Shown: piece after piece, positions 1-8,152 of the stretch | Position numbering within the stretch: the first letter of the stretch is position 1 | How the letters are laid out: each line of letters opens with the position of its first letter | From: Paenibacillus sp. | GTDB taxonomy: Bacteria > Bacillota > Bacilli > Paenibacillales > Paenibacillaceae | Length of the DNA stretch: 44,563 bases | Direction: 5' to 3' | Assembly (NCBI GenBank): GCA_031254035.1 | Contig: JAIRVF010000027.1 | Coordinates: 1 to 44,563 of the forward strand | Position numbers and translations under genes: made by a program | The notes under the pieces: model-generated | What the model saw: the letters and a program-made list of their open reading frames with translations, nothing else | Databases searched by the model: none | Told to the model about the DNA's origin: nothing

Positions 1-75
1 TGCTCCAACAACAAGGGTATTTTCGGTAATTCGTAAGATTCGTTGATTATGCTTCATAGATTGTTTATACTTCAT
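1..75 (-). mobile_element. IS110-like transposase, N-terminal start only (runs off window)
   Basis: A minus-strand start codon at 73-75 has a strong GGAGGAC ribosome site 8 bases upstream, and 25 codons read open to the window edge. The peptide includes QRILRITENTLVVGA, which resembles the start of IS110-family (DEDD) transposases, where this strand is followed by the first catalytic Asp. That Asp would be the next codon and lies outside the window, so the assignment rests on N-terminal similarity recalled from the family. The insertion sits downstream of lplC, where a sugar-binding lipoprotein gene would normally be expected. Confidence 0.5.
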
Positions 76-209
76 ATTGAGCGTCCTCCTTCAATTAGGG
101 AATGAATGTGCACCATTCGAAACCCAGCATACAGGAGACGCTTTTTTATTTCAAACCTCAAATTAATTCATTACAGGAATTGCTCCTTATATTGACATCG
201 GATATAGGA

Positions 210-230
210 ATAGATTCCGGTGGAATCTAT
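210..230 (-). other. Perfect 9-bp hairpin just after the lplC-like stop codon
   Basis: ATAGATTCC, GGT, GGAATCTAT form a perfect inverted repeat with a three-base loop, three bases past the permease stop codon. There is no T-run on the minus-strand exit side, so it is at best a weak terminator or an mRNA 3'-end stabiliser. Confidence 0.4.
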
Positions 231-232
231 AG

Positions 233-1093
233 CTACCCCTTGATTCCGCCGATCATGGCGCCTTGTACGAAATATTTCTGAACGAACGGATACACGAATA
301 AAATCGGCACTGTAGCAATCGTGATCATGGCGTATTTCAGCGTTTCTATATAGTCCGTGTTCCCTTCGCCCTGAACATTAGAGCCCGCGATAATAATGTT
401 GCGCAGCATGATCTGCAAAGGGTACATGCTCCGATCGTTCAAATAGATCAGCGCGTCAAAGAACGAGTTCCATTGATTAACGGCGGTAAATAAACCAATG
501 GAGACGAGTACAGGCAGCGAAAGCGGCAGCACAATCCGCACGAATACCTGCATTGTACCGGCGCCATCAATGGTGGCAGCATCTTCAAGCTCTTCAGGTA
601 ACGCCTCGAAAAAAGTGCGCATGATGAACAAATACCAGGTGCTGACTAGCGACGGCAGCACGATCGCCCAGATCGTATCGAGCAGTCCCAGATTTTGCAC
701 AACAAGGAAGGTCGGGATCATCCCTCCTCCGAACATCAGCGTGAAGGCCGCCAGGAGTAATATCACGCGACGGCCAGGAAGCCATTTTTTAGCAAGCGGG
801 TAAGCCATGGCCGATGTGACGGCAAGTGATAAAAAGGTTTGAACGGCGGTATAGCGAATCGTGTTCCAATAGCTAATCCATAGATCCGGGTTGCCGACGA
901 GCCGTTCGTAGGCAGCAAAGGTAATCGCCTTTGGCCAGAGGATAACCCGCCCGCTCATTACCATCGCGTTATCGCTGATGGAAGCGGAAAACACATATAT
1001 GAGCGGGTATACCATGACGATCATAAGGGCGATCATGAGGAAGATATTGATGACGTCGAACAGCTTCGAGCCGAAGCTTTCCTTGATTTTCAT
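233..1093 (-). CDS. Carbohydrate ABC transporter permease, LplC/YtcP type
   Basis: This is a 286-residue inner-membrane permease of the MalG-like branch (LplC/YtcP) for sugar or oligosaccharide uptake. About six hydrophobic segments are visible. The cytoplasmic EAA coupling loop is clear (EELEDAATIDGAGTMQ, around residues 165-180), and it contacts the ATPase. The C-terminus is the family-typical short IGGIKG tail. The start has a GAAGGGGG ribosome site 8 bases upstream, inside the end of the preceding permease gene 13 bases away, so the two are cotranscribed. No ATPase is encoded nearby; permeases of this type in Bacilli usually use a shared MsmX-like ATPase. The substrate cannot be told from sequence. 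Confidence 0.92.
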   Translation of the reverse strand: MKIKESFGSKLFDVINIFLMIALMIVMVYPLIYVFSASISDNAMVMSGRVILWPKAITFAAYERLVGNPDLWISYWNTIRYTAVQTFLSLAVTSAMAYPLAKKWLPGRRVILLLAAFTLMFGGGMIPTFLVVQNLGLLDTIWAIVLPSLVSTWYLFIMRTFFEALPEELEDAATIDGAGTMQVFVRIVLPLSLPVLVSIGLFTAVNQWNSFFDALIYLNDRSMYPLQIMLRNIIIAGSNVQGEGNTDYIETLKYAMITIATVPILFVYPFVQKYFVQGAMIGGIKG

Positions 1094-1106
1094 TTCTCGG
1101 CCCCCT

Positions 1107-2198
1107 TCACCAGAGACTTGTGTCCGAAAATTTCTTGACGACCCGATTCGCTGCCACGACTAGCACAAATCCAATAACCGACTGAAACAAACCGACAGCC
1201 GTAGCGAAGCTGAAGTCAGCGGATAGGATGCCGCGCCGATAAATGTATGTATTGAGGACGTCCGCGGTTTCATAGGTCATCGGATTATACAACAAAATGA
1301 TTTTTTGAAACCCAGTTTCCATAAAATGGCCAAGCGTCAAGACAAACAGGACAATCATAACCGGAATCATGCCAATCAAAGTCACATGACGCATTTGTTG
1401 AAACCGATTGGCGCCGTCAATTTTGGCTGCTTCATACAAGGTCGGATCGACCCCGGCAATAGCCGCCAAGTACAGGATTGTGCCCCAGCCGATCGTTTGC
1501 CAAATTTCCGAACCTACGTAGATCGTACGGAACCATCCTGGCTCTCCGAGAAACATGATTCGCCCCAAGCCAAGCCAGTCCAGGATATGATTGACGATTC
1601 CGGTCTGCTGCGACAAAAAGGTAACCATAATGCCGGCGATTACGACGGTGGATAAGAAGTGCGGCATGTAGCTGACACTCTGCGTGAACCATTTGAACTT
1701 CCGGCTTCGAATTTCGTGAAATAGCAAGGCAAGGATGATCGGCGCCGGAAAACGAAATAGTAGATCGTACACATTCAGCATGACCGTATTCCGGATCAGC
1801 TTCCAGGCATCTGGTGTATTGACGAAGAAATCAATAAAATGCTGTAGGCCGACAAACTTACTACCCAAGATGCCGCGGCCGATTGAGAAATTCTGAAACG
1901 CAATGATCACCCCGTACATCGGCGCGTATTTGAAAAGGATGTAATAAAGCATTCCGGGCAGCATCAACAAATATAACGTTCTGTACTTCTTCAACATGAA
2001 TCGGAGAGAAGTGCCTTTCTTTCCCCTATGAAGCTTGGCTGGTATTTGTGCGTTCGCGGCATCGCTTCGATTCAGTGACAACGCTTTCACCCCCCCTTTG
2101 TCAGGCGTTTGAACGCCAAAGTCTGAATGGATCTTTGCTCTGACTATATGTTGTGACACAGCCTCGGGTAAAGCACCATGTTTTCTGTACGTCTTCAT
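1107..2198 (-). CDS. Carbohydrate ABC transporter permease, LplB/YtpP type
   Basis: This is the MalF-like partner permease of the LplC-type protein that follows it. The core begins LKKYRTLYLLMLPGMLYYIL and carries the LplB hallmarks KYAPMYGVIIAFQNF and the EAA loop YEAAKIDGANRFQQM. The start is uncertain. An ATG at 2198 has GGGGTG five bases upstream; an in-frame ATG at 2213 has weaker support. A TTG at 2081, preceded by AAAGGGGGG, would give 324 residues, closer to the usual family length. Everything before about residue 70 is therefore doubtful. It forms an operon with the 233-1093 gene, 13 bases apart, and probably with the regulator upstream. Confidence 0.9.
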   Translation of the reverse strand: MKTYRKHGALPEAVSQHIVRAKIHSDFGVQTPDKGGVKALSLNRSDAANAQIPAKLHRGKKGTSLRFMLKKYRTLYLLMLPGMLYYILFKYAPMYGVIIAFQNFSIGRGILGSKFVGLQHFIDFFVNTPDAWKLIRNTVMLNVYDLLFRFPAPIILALLFHEIRSRKFKWFTQSVSYMPHFLSTVVIAGIMVTFLSQQTGIVNHILDWLGLGRIMFLGEPGWFRTIYVGSEIWQTIGWGTILYLAAIAGVDPTLYEAAKIDGANRFQQMRHVTLIGMIPVMIVLFVLTLGHFMETGFQKIILLYNPMTYETADVLNTYIYRRGILSADFSFATAVGLFQSVIGFVLVVAANRVVKKFSDTSLW

Positions 2199-2273
2199 TT
2201 TTACACCCCGCATTGTAAGCGCATTCCCATAATGAGCGGGTGAAAAAAATGAGACTTTCCAAAAAAAGAAGTC

Positions 2274-4589
2274 TCAAGATTGATGAATCGCTCGATATTT
2301 AGCCGGGGTAATTCCTTCATACCGGCGAAAATTACGGATGAACGAATTTCTACCCCAATAGCCAATTTGTTCTGCGATATCGTCTATTTTCAAATCCGTT
2401 TCAAGCAAAAATTCTTTCGCTTTCGAAATCCGGTATTTGGCGATGTATTCCACATACTTCTCGCCCACTTCTTCCTTAAACATACGACTGAAATGTCCAG
2501 CGGACATGTTCATTTGCTCCGCAAAATATTCAATGGAAAGCTCTTCATTATAATGGTCCCGAATATAAGCCAAAATTTCGGCGAACTGCTGTTTCCGATC
2601 CGACGGTTCGATCGACCGGAACAATACGCCATGGATGTCCCGGAACGTTTGCCGCATTTCTTCCCAGATTACACAGCGGTTAATGGCGGCAAACCACTCG
2701 GAATATACCGAGATGTCAAAATCGTTTCGTTCACTCTCGACGGCGCGAGCCCAAGTATTCAACACATCGGTGCCCAAATTTTTCATCTGATGTGCATTCG
2801 CATTGCTTCGCATCCCAGCGTCCAGCAAGTCGAACACGGACTGGAGCAAGTTTTTGTAATCGCCGGCTTTATATCTATTGAAGATCCGGTTCACTTCATG
2901 GGCAGACAAGAAGCTGTCGCTTGACGCTCGCTCCTTCCATACCCTTTGTTCGCTGCAGATTTCAGCTCCGGTATTCAGACTCTTATATTTGAGCATCGAA
3001 AGCGCATGGTTGTAAGACTGATGAAGGGCGGCGACGGAATGAATCATTTTCCCTATTCCAATGGAGGCTTTGTAATAAGGGTGCTCCAGGAGCAGCTTGA
3101 TAACATTCGTTGTCTCCTTGGGATCGCGATCCTCTTCATGATGCAGCACGCAGGCCAACTGATCGACACGCGTTTGACATACCCAAATCTTTGCAGGGGA
3201 CAGCTTAAGGATTTTTTCTTTCAATTCGGCCAGCATGAACGATTTAGACGTCTCAGACAACTGATCCACAAATGCTGAATAGTATTGGATTTCAATACAG
3301 AGAACAGTTGCAGCTTCAACTGGGTTGTAGGGAAATGCAATTTCTTTCGCGTAATATTCGATCGATAGGCTGTCGCGGTATTCACCGAACAACACTCTGG
3401 CGATAAATTGCTCCTGGACGATCGGGAACATGCCGTTCACCGTCTGTATCAGCTCTTTATTCTTAGAGATTAGCAAATGGGAAAAACGTTTGATCGTATC
3501 GAACTCGTTACCGCCATGCAAGCCCGGTACTCCGTCCAGATGCTGATGCTGCAATTCCAGTCCAGTTTTGATTTCACGAATCGGATTATACAACCTCCGG
3601 CTCAAATAATAAGAAGCCAAGCCGCCCACGACGATAAACATGCCGAGCAGCGCGAACGTGATCATGCGGATGGTGCGCGCCGGCTTCATTAAGGTTGGCA
3701 GGTCGATCATACTCACATAGTACCAAGTATCGTTGAACCGAGATTTGGTATATGATAGCGCTTTTGTATTTTGGTTTAAAAATAACGTTTGTTCCGGCTG
3801 CGTACGGATCATCGACGCGAACGAATCGGGTTGAAGCTCTGACAATCCATTTGTGATCAGGACAGAGCCTAACGTGTTGACCAGCATTGTATCCGTCACC
3901 CACTTCTCCTGGATGCCCAATCGCTCGCGAAGCTTATCCAGATCTAGATTCACAGCCAAATAGACGTCGGGGTTGCTGCTGTTGAAAGGATAGCTCATCA
4001 ACGCGGCAATGTTCGAATGAGTTGAGATGATGTCCCGAGTGAAAGGCGGCCTTTCAAATACAGTATGCGGTCCGGTAAAAAACATCGATTTCTTGTCAGT
4101 GAAATTGGCGAAGTAGGATGGTGTGTCCGTCTCTTTTATCGGATATTGTTCCTTGAAGTACTCGTCTTTGCTGTTGTACGTATTACCATCAATAACAAGG
4201 TCTTCGCTCGTAAAATACAGGAATGATTTGCACGCCAAGTTTCCCGAATCCAGTTTATTCATTTGCTGCATGAGTGAATGGATCCATTCATAGTACTGTG
4301 TGAGTTCGGCCCGATCGCCGGACGTCCTCAGAAAATTCTTAACGCTTACAGTTGACAGCATGTTCACCATATCACGCTCAAGCGCAGCGAAGATGTCATC
4401 CGTTTGCTCCGAGAAATGCTGCATGATGGTATTGTTCAATGTTTCCGCATCACGCTCAATTAAGCGGACGACAAAAAAGTTGGTCAATACGGCGGCTACG
4501 ATGACTGGAATGAGAATCAGCGCGAAATAGTTAGCGAAAAACCTACAGAACAGCACAGTACGATACGTTTGCCAGACACGGTTCACCAT
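2274..4589 (-). CDS. Membrane-anchored AraC-family regulator with extracellular sensor (YesN-like one-component)
   Basis: The protein has 771 residues. A membrane segment at about 13-37 is followed by a roughly 265-residue extracytoplasmic sensor region, a second membrane segment at about 303-330 (ITFALLGMFIVVGGLASYYL), a cytoplasmic linker, and a C-terminal AraC double helix-turn-helix at about 672-768 (ELSIEYFAEQMNMSAGHFSR and KIDDIAEQIGYWGRNSFIR). This architecture is common in Paenibacillus sugar-uptake loci and couples an outside ligand directly to transcription without a separate kinase. The start has GGAGGG 6 bases upstream. It lies directly upstream of the two permeases on the same strand and probably activates them. 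The ligand is unknown. Confidence 0.9.
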   Translation of the reverse strand: MVNRVWQTYRTVLFCRFFANYFALILIPVIVAAVLTNFFVVRLIERDAETLNNTIMQHFSEQTDDIFAALERDMVNMLSTVSVKNFLRTSGDRAELTQYYEWIHSLMQQMNKLDSGNLACKSFLYFTSEDLVIDGNTYNSKDEYFKEQYPIKETDTPSYFANFTDKKSMFFTGPHTVFERPPFTRDIISTHSNIAALMSYPFNSSNPDVYLAVNLDLDKLRERLGIQEKWVTDTMLVNTLGSVLITNGLSELQPDSFASMIRTQPEQTLFLNQNTKALSYTKSRFNDTWYYVSMIDLPTLMKPARTIRMITFALLGMFIVVGGLASYYLSRRLYNPIREIKTGLELQHQHLDGVPGLHGGNEFDTIKRFSHLLISKNKELIQTVNGMFPIVQEQFIARVLFGEYRDSLSIEYYAKEIAFPYNPVEAATVLCIEIQYYSAFVDQLSETSKSFMLAELKEKILKLSPAKIWVCQTRVDQLACVLHHEEDRDPKETTNVIKLLLEHPYYKASIGIGKMIHSVAALHQSYNHALSMLKYKSLNTGAEICSEQRVWKERASSDSFLSAHEVNRIFNRYKAGDYKNLLQSVFDLLDAGMRSNANAHQMKNLGTDVLNTWARAVESERNDFDISVYSEWFAAINRCVIWEEMRQTFRDIHGVLFRSIEPSDRKQQFAEILAYIRDHYNEELSIEYFAEQMNMSAGHFSRMFKEEVGEKYVEYIAKYRISKAKEFLLETDLKIDDIAEQIGYWGRNSFIRNFRRYEGITPAKYRAIHQS

Positions 4590-4630
4590 AACGACCCTCC
4601 TAATAAAATTTCAAACCGCACACTGAATTA

Positions 4631-4646
4631 CGAAATATTATTTCAT
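4631..4646. promoter_or_regulatory. Palindrome upstream of the AraC-type gene (possible operator)
   Basis: On the minus strand this reads ATGAAATAATATTTCG, containing the palindrome GAAATA-N-TATTTC. It lies about 45 bases before the regulator's start codon. The identical 16-mer occurs at 11562-11577, upstream of the amidase promoter. The shape resembles RpiR/MurR-type operators, but no cognate regulator gene lies in the window. A 16-base match in AT-rich DNA could be chance. Confidence 0.3.
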
Positions 4647-4723
4647 CCCCTATTTTAAACTATTTCCAAGAAGTTTGTATTTGCTTACTTTGCATCATGT
4701 CGCAGTCAACTTAAATTTAGCCA

Positions 4724-4751
4724 TTGACTTCTTTTCTTGATCTGTTAAAAT
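4724..4751 (+). promoter_or_regulatory. Sigma-A promoter for the thiosulfate uptake operon
   Basis: TTGACT (4724-4729) and TAAAAT (4746-4751) are separated by 16 bases and lie about 70 bases before the tsuA-like start codon. The remaining 5' leader shows no recognised sulfur riboswitch. Confidence 0.5.
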
Positions 4752-4820
4752 CATAAATGCCGATAAATCATAGTAATTTACTTGTGTTTAATTCAAGTCT
4801 TAGAAAGAGGGTTTTATCAA

Positions 4821-5888
4821 ATGATGTTAACGGGCTTGTTATGCGGAGCATTGTTGGGATTTGTTATGCAGCGTGGCCGCTTCTGTCTGACAGGCGGTTT
4901 CAGAGACATGTACTTAACTAAAGATAACCGCATGTTCTATGCCCTGCTAATCGCTATTACGATTCAAAGCATCGGCGTTTATGCTCTCATTCAGGCTGGT
5001 CTGATTGAATTTAGCGCAGGCACATTTCATTGGGTCGCAACGATCATCGGATCCTTTGTATTTGGGATCGGGATTATCTTTGCCGGTGGCTGTGCGACAG
5101 GTACATGGTACCGCGCTGGGGAAGGTCTGATTGGCAGTTGGATCGCACTTTTTGGTTACATGGCCATGAGTGCAACAATGAAGACTGGAGCACTTGCCCC
5201 AATCAACGATGGAATCAGGAAATATGAAGCACCGGTCAATTCGATCCCGGAAACATTCGGTCTTTCCGTTTGGCTATTCATTGCAATTCTTGCCATTATT
5301 ACAGTATTTTTTGTCATCCGTCAGCTGCGCAAACCGAAGGTGGCGATTCCGACCATGAAAGCAAAACGTTCTGGACTTAACCATCTGTTATTCGAAAAGC
5401 GGTGGCATCCGTTTTTCACAGCGACCTTAGTAGGTCTTATCGCACTTCTCGCTTGGCCGCTTAGTGAAGCGACTGGCCGTATGTCTGGTTTGGGCGTTAC
5501 CACACCTTCTGCGAATCTTTTACAGTATCTGGTTACAGGAAACAGCGATAAATTCGTGAATTGGGGCGTATTCCTCGTGCTTGGCATTCTTGTTGGATCT
5601 TTTATCGCTGCGAAAGGCAGTCGAGAATTCCGTTTCAGATCTCTGGATGCAAAAACGGCAGTCTCAAGCTTCATCGGCGGGATTCTGATGGGCTTTGGCG
5701 CCAGCTTGGCTGGTGGCTGCTCCATCGGTAACGGGCTTGTGGAAACTGCGATGATGACCTGGCAGGGCTGGGTTTCCCTTACCTTTATGATTCTCGGTAC
5801 ATGGACAGCGTCTTACTTCGTCTTTGTACGTCCGCGTGCTAAAACCAAAGCTAATCAAAGTGCGGCACTTCGCACATCTACAACTTAA
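4821..5888 (+). CDS. tsuA: YeeE/YedE-family thiosulfate permease (TsuA-like)
   Basis: This 355-residue polytopic membrane protein belongs to the YeeE/YedE family, whose characterised members import thiosulfate through conserved cysteines. The three expected cysteine motifs are present: QRGRFCLTGGFRD near the N-terminus, FAGGCATGTWYRAGEG around residue 85, and LAGGCSIGNGLVETA near the C-terminus. The ATG at 4821 is chosen because AGAAAGAGGG lies 9 bases upstream; an in-frame TTG at 4782 has no ribosome site. The partner sulfur-carrier gene starts 11 bases after the stop, so the two form an operon. The likely role is uptake of thiosulfate as a sulfur source. Confidence 0.88.
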   Translation: MMLTGLLCGALLGFVMQRGRFCLTGGFRDMYLTKDNRMFYALLIAITIQSIGVYALIQAGLIEFSAGTFHWVATIIGSFVFGIGIIFAGGCATGTWYRAGEGLIGSWIALFGYMAMSATMKTGALAPINDGIRKYEAPVNSIPETFGLSVWLFIAILAIITVFFVIRQLRKPKVAIPTMKAKRSGLNHLLFEKRWHPFFTATLVGLIALLAWPLSEATGRMSGLGVTTPSANLLQYLVTGNSDKFVNWGVFLVLGILVGSFIAAKGSREFRFRSLDAKTAVSSFIGGILMGFGASLAGGCSIGNGLVETAMMTWQGWVSLTFMILGTWTASYFVFVRPRAKTKANQSAALRTSTT

Positions 5889-5899
5889 AGGAGGATTTT

Positions 5900-6130
5900 A
5901 TGATGAAACAAGAAAAGTTAGCTGTCGTCGGAATGGTATGTCCATTCCCGTTAATTGAAGCAAAGCAGGCGATCGAAACGCTTGACAGTGGGGATCAACT
6001 GGTGATCGATTTTGATTGTACTCAAGCAACAGAAGCTATTCCACGTTGGGCTGCCGAAGCCGGTCACTCCATAACGAACTACGAGCAAATTGACGATGCG
6101 ACTTGGACGATTACTGTTCAGAAGAAATAA
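5900..6130 (+). CDS. tsuB: TusA-family sulfur carrier protein (TsuB/YeeD-like)
   Basis: This 76-residue cytoplasmic protein has the TusA/SirA fold signature CPFPLIEAKQAI. The conserved Cys14 carries persulfide sulfur in characterised family members. It directly follows the YeeE-type permease, an arrangement in which the carrier is thought to accept sulfur from imported thiosulfate on the inner face. AAGGAGG sits 5 bases before the first ATG and 8 before the second in-frame ATG (5903), so the true start could be either. A rho-independent terminator follows at 6140. Confidence 0.88.
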   Translation: MMKQEKLAVVGMVCPFPLIEAKQAIETLDSGDQLVIDFDCTQATEAIPRWAAEAGHSITNYEQIDDATWTITVQKK

Positions 6131-6139
6131 ATGAATTTA

Positions 6140-6180
6140 GGCGATTTTCCCCACCGAGAGATGGGTGAAGATCGCCTTTT
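6140..6180 (+). terminator. Rho-independent terminator of the thiosulfate operon
   Basis: GGCGAT at 6140 and ATCGCC at 6171 pair, extended inside by CCCACC with GGGTG, and followed by TTTTAT. It is 10 bases past the sulfur-carrier stop codon. Confidence 0.85.
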
Positions 6181-6215
6181 ATATAAAAGTTGCCACCTGT
6201 GAGTCATTAGACAAG

Positions 6216-6770
6216 TTAATAATTCTCTGAATTGTACTCGTCCTTTAAAAGTCCATAATAGAAGAGGTCTTCATATTCACCCCATTTTTTAATATGCTGT
6301 CTTAATGTTCCTTCATACTTCATACTAAGCTTTTCCATAACTCTCCCCGAGGCAGGATTCTTTCCTAGATAACGAGCAAATATACGGTTTAATTTCATTT
6401 CCTCAAATGCGAATTTTACAATTCCTTTTGCTGCCTCTGTACAATAACCATTATTCTTATACTGTTTACCAATCCAATATGCAAGCTCCCCATGATCAAA
6501 CTGCTTGTTATATCCTATACATATAGCGCCGATTAAATATTTTTCTTCATTATGTACAATTGCTAATTCAAGTGATCGATCTTCATTAAAATTATCAAGA
6601 TGTGATGTTATCCATTTTTCTGCTATTCCATCCTCATACGGATGCGGAATATATAGTGTCGTCTCAGCAATATATTTGTCGCTTGCTAATTCTTGAACTA
6701 CTTTTGCATCTTCTAGACTGAAAGGTCGTAATGTTAGTCTTTCTAATTGGATTGTCGGCAATTTTTTCAT
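6216..6770 (-). CDS. GNAT acetyltransferase, RimJ/RimL type
   Basis: The protein has 184 residues. The N-terminus (LTLRPFSLEDAKVVQELASD) and the acetyl-CoA binding region (ELAYWIGKQYKNNGYCTEAA, about 95-114) are typical of the RimJ/RimL branch of GNAT enzymes, which acetylate protein N-termini or small amines. The later NPASGRVMEKLSMKYEG segment is the standard NxxSxxvlEKlGF motif. GGAGGAAATAGTAT precedes the ATG. The acceptor substrate cannot be predicted. It is 25 bases downstream of the histidine-phosphatase gene and is probably cotranscribed with it. Confidence 0.88.
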   Translation of the reverse strand: MKKLPTIQLERLTLRPFSLEDAKVVQELASDKYIAETTLYIPHPYEDGIAEKWITSHLDNFNEDRSLELAIVHNEEKYLIGAICIGYNKQFDHGELAYWIGKQYKNNGYCTEAAKGIVKFAFEEMKLNRIFARYLGKNPASGRVMEKLSMKYEGTLRQHIKKWGEYEDLFYYGLLKDEYNSENY

Positions 6771-6795
6771 ATACTATTTCCTCCTTCGCCATTAT

Positions 6796-7419
6796 TTATA
6801 TATGAATTTTCAAGTGTGCAACAAGATTCTCTAATGTTAATATCCATTTCCCCTCTTGATACTCAATTTTATGAATACTAGTGTATGAAGCCGGGAATTT
6901 GGCGCTTTTATTTGTCCATACCAAATCCTTCAAGGCATGGTATATAACGTTTATTACTCCACCGTGAGTTACAACAACTACATTTTCAGAACAATGTGTA
7001 CTTTCTTGCTCTTTACATAGCTTTGAAAATGTTTCGTTTATTCGTGTGAAAAATTCAATTGGGCTTTCTCCTCCGGGGTATCTTTCATCCATCCGTAAGG
7101 CTGAGAAATATAGACCCGGATATCGTTCATTCACTATTTCGTGAGGCATCCCGGCTATTATACCGTTATTGGTTTCTCTCCAACAGTCGCTACTTTCAAC
7201 AGGTAAATCAAGCTCTCTGGCTATTTCATTTGCTGTATCTAAAGCGCGTTGCAAATCGCTACTAACAATTCGAGTTATGCTAAATTCGGATTGTTGTTCC
7301 TTAAGAAATCGGCCAAGCTTCTCCGATTGCCTAAAACCCTCAACAACAAGCCCCCGTTGACTCCAACCTCCTCGAAAACCTTCATCATCCATACCATGCC
7401 TAATAAAATATAATGATTG
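6796..7419 (-). pseudogene. Histidine phosphatase (phosphoglycerate mutase-like), start codon lost
   Basis: The reading frame from 7392 encodes 198 residues of a PGM-like phosphatase (SSDLQRALDTANEI, ERYPGGESPIEFFTRI, VVVTHGGVINVIYHAL) but begins after the catalytic motif. Reading upstream in the same frame gives SLYFIRHGM, so the RHG nucleophile motif lies at 7393-7401. The frame then closes at a TAG (7420-7422) with no ATG, GTG or TTG in between. An ATG at 7432 is in another frame; removing one A near 7416-7418 would join it to the motif. The gene has thus either lost its start, suffered a 1-base insertion, or uses a non-canonical start. A product starting at 7392 would lack the catalytic His. 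Confidence 0.72.
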
Positions 7420-7526
7420 CTAATAAGCTCATTTTCACTCTACTAAATAAGACCAAATACCTAAGCATATAATTACAATATATGGTAGTGTATACTTAAA
7501 TTAACCTAAAAGGAGGAATTATATTA

Positions 7527-7838
7527 ATGAACTTCAAATCTTTAGCTATAGGTGCTTTAGTAGGTGTGTCTATGGTATTTGGAAGTGTGAATGTGAGTGC
7601 TTCACCTGTTAATACAGACTCCGTTTCTACTTTAGCGAATACAAATCAAACACTAAACCTCCGCATAGGTGACCGTCACGATTTTCACGGTCTTGTCACC
7701 ATACTTTATAATCCGCAGTTTGCAATCCTTGTTGAAGGTAAAGGTCAAGTAGTTAAGGGACTACAACCAGGAAAAGCTTCAGTTCAAGTGAAATATTCTG
7801 ATGGAACATATAGTTACTGTAACATTTGGGTTGAGTGA
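7527..7838 (+). CDS. Small secreted protein with bacterial Ig-like (Big2-like) fold
   Basis: The protein has 103 residues and an N-terminal signal peptide (hydrophobic core about residues 6-22, likely cleavage after NVSAS). The mature part has the rhythm of a single Big2-type domain: a start strand (LNLRIGDRHDF), LVEGKGQVVKGLQPGKASVQ, where GLQPGKA matches the usual G-l-k-pGtA turn, and an end strand (VKYSDGTYSYCNIWV). AAAAGGAGG precedes the ATG. No anchor motif is visible, so it is probably released or held non-covalently in the wall. It is monocistronic, with a strong terminator after it. The function is unknown. Confidence 0.75.
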   Translation: MNFKSLAIGALVGVSMVFGSVNVSASPVNTDSVSTLANTNQTLNLRIGDRHDFHGLVTILYNPQFAILVEGKGQVVKGLQPGKASVQVKYSDGTYSYCNIWVE

Positions 7839-7875
7839 TAATAGAGTAGCTTTTTGTATTTGATGTTTTTTCTTT

Positions 7876-7921
7876 GGACACTACGCAAACAATCCGTTTC
7901 CTATGGCGTAGTGTCCTTTTT
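7876..7921 (+). terminator. Strong rho-independent terminator of the small secreted protein gene
   Basis: GGACACTACGC (7876-7886) and GCGTAGTGTCC (7906-7916) are perfect 11-base arms followed by TTTTT. Confidence 0.9.
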
Positions 7922-7970
7922 GTTTGTGTTCGATATGTAATCGTTCACTTTCTGCGTCAAACATGCTAAT

Positions 7971-8096
7971 TTACATCTTCCCACTTTTCCAATTATCTTC
8001 TCCATATGCTCTCAAACAGTTAAATCGTTCACCATCTTCTAATAAAAAATCGATTTTATCATCTGTTAGATTGCGGGGATTTCTACGAATAACTTC
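7971..8096 (-). pseudogene. C-terminal remnant of an unrecognised gene
   Basis: In the 7839-8152 gap, one minus frame reads 41 residues without a start codon. It contains NLTDDKIDFLLEDGERFNCL and ends in a natural-looking stop. The composition is protein-like, but the frame is closed by TAA upstream (8097-8099). I read this as the tail of a deleted gene. The family was not recognised and chance is not excluded. Confidence 0.35.
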
Positions 8097-8152
8097 TTAA
8101 TGTCTACCTTCCCTTTCCTATCATGACTGAATGCAGGGGAAATGGTGCCTTC

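Noticed and set aside
2280..2924. A 214-codon plus-strand open frame
   Set aside because: It is antisense to the AraC domain of the well-supported 2274-4589 gene and has no ribosome site or recognisable motifs.
4782..4820. Upstream TTG start for the thiosulfate permease
   Set aside because: It has no ribosome site, whereas ATG 4821 has AGAAAGAGGG at good spacing and gives the family-normal N-terminus.
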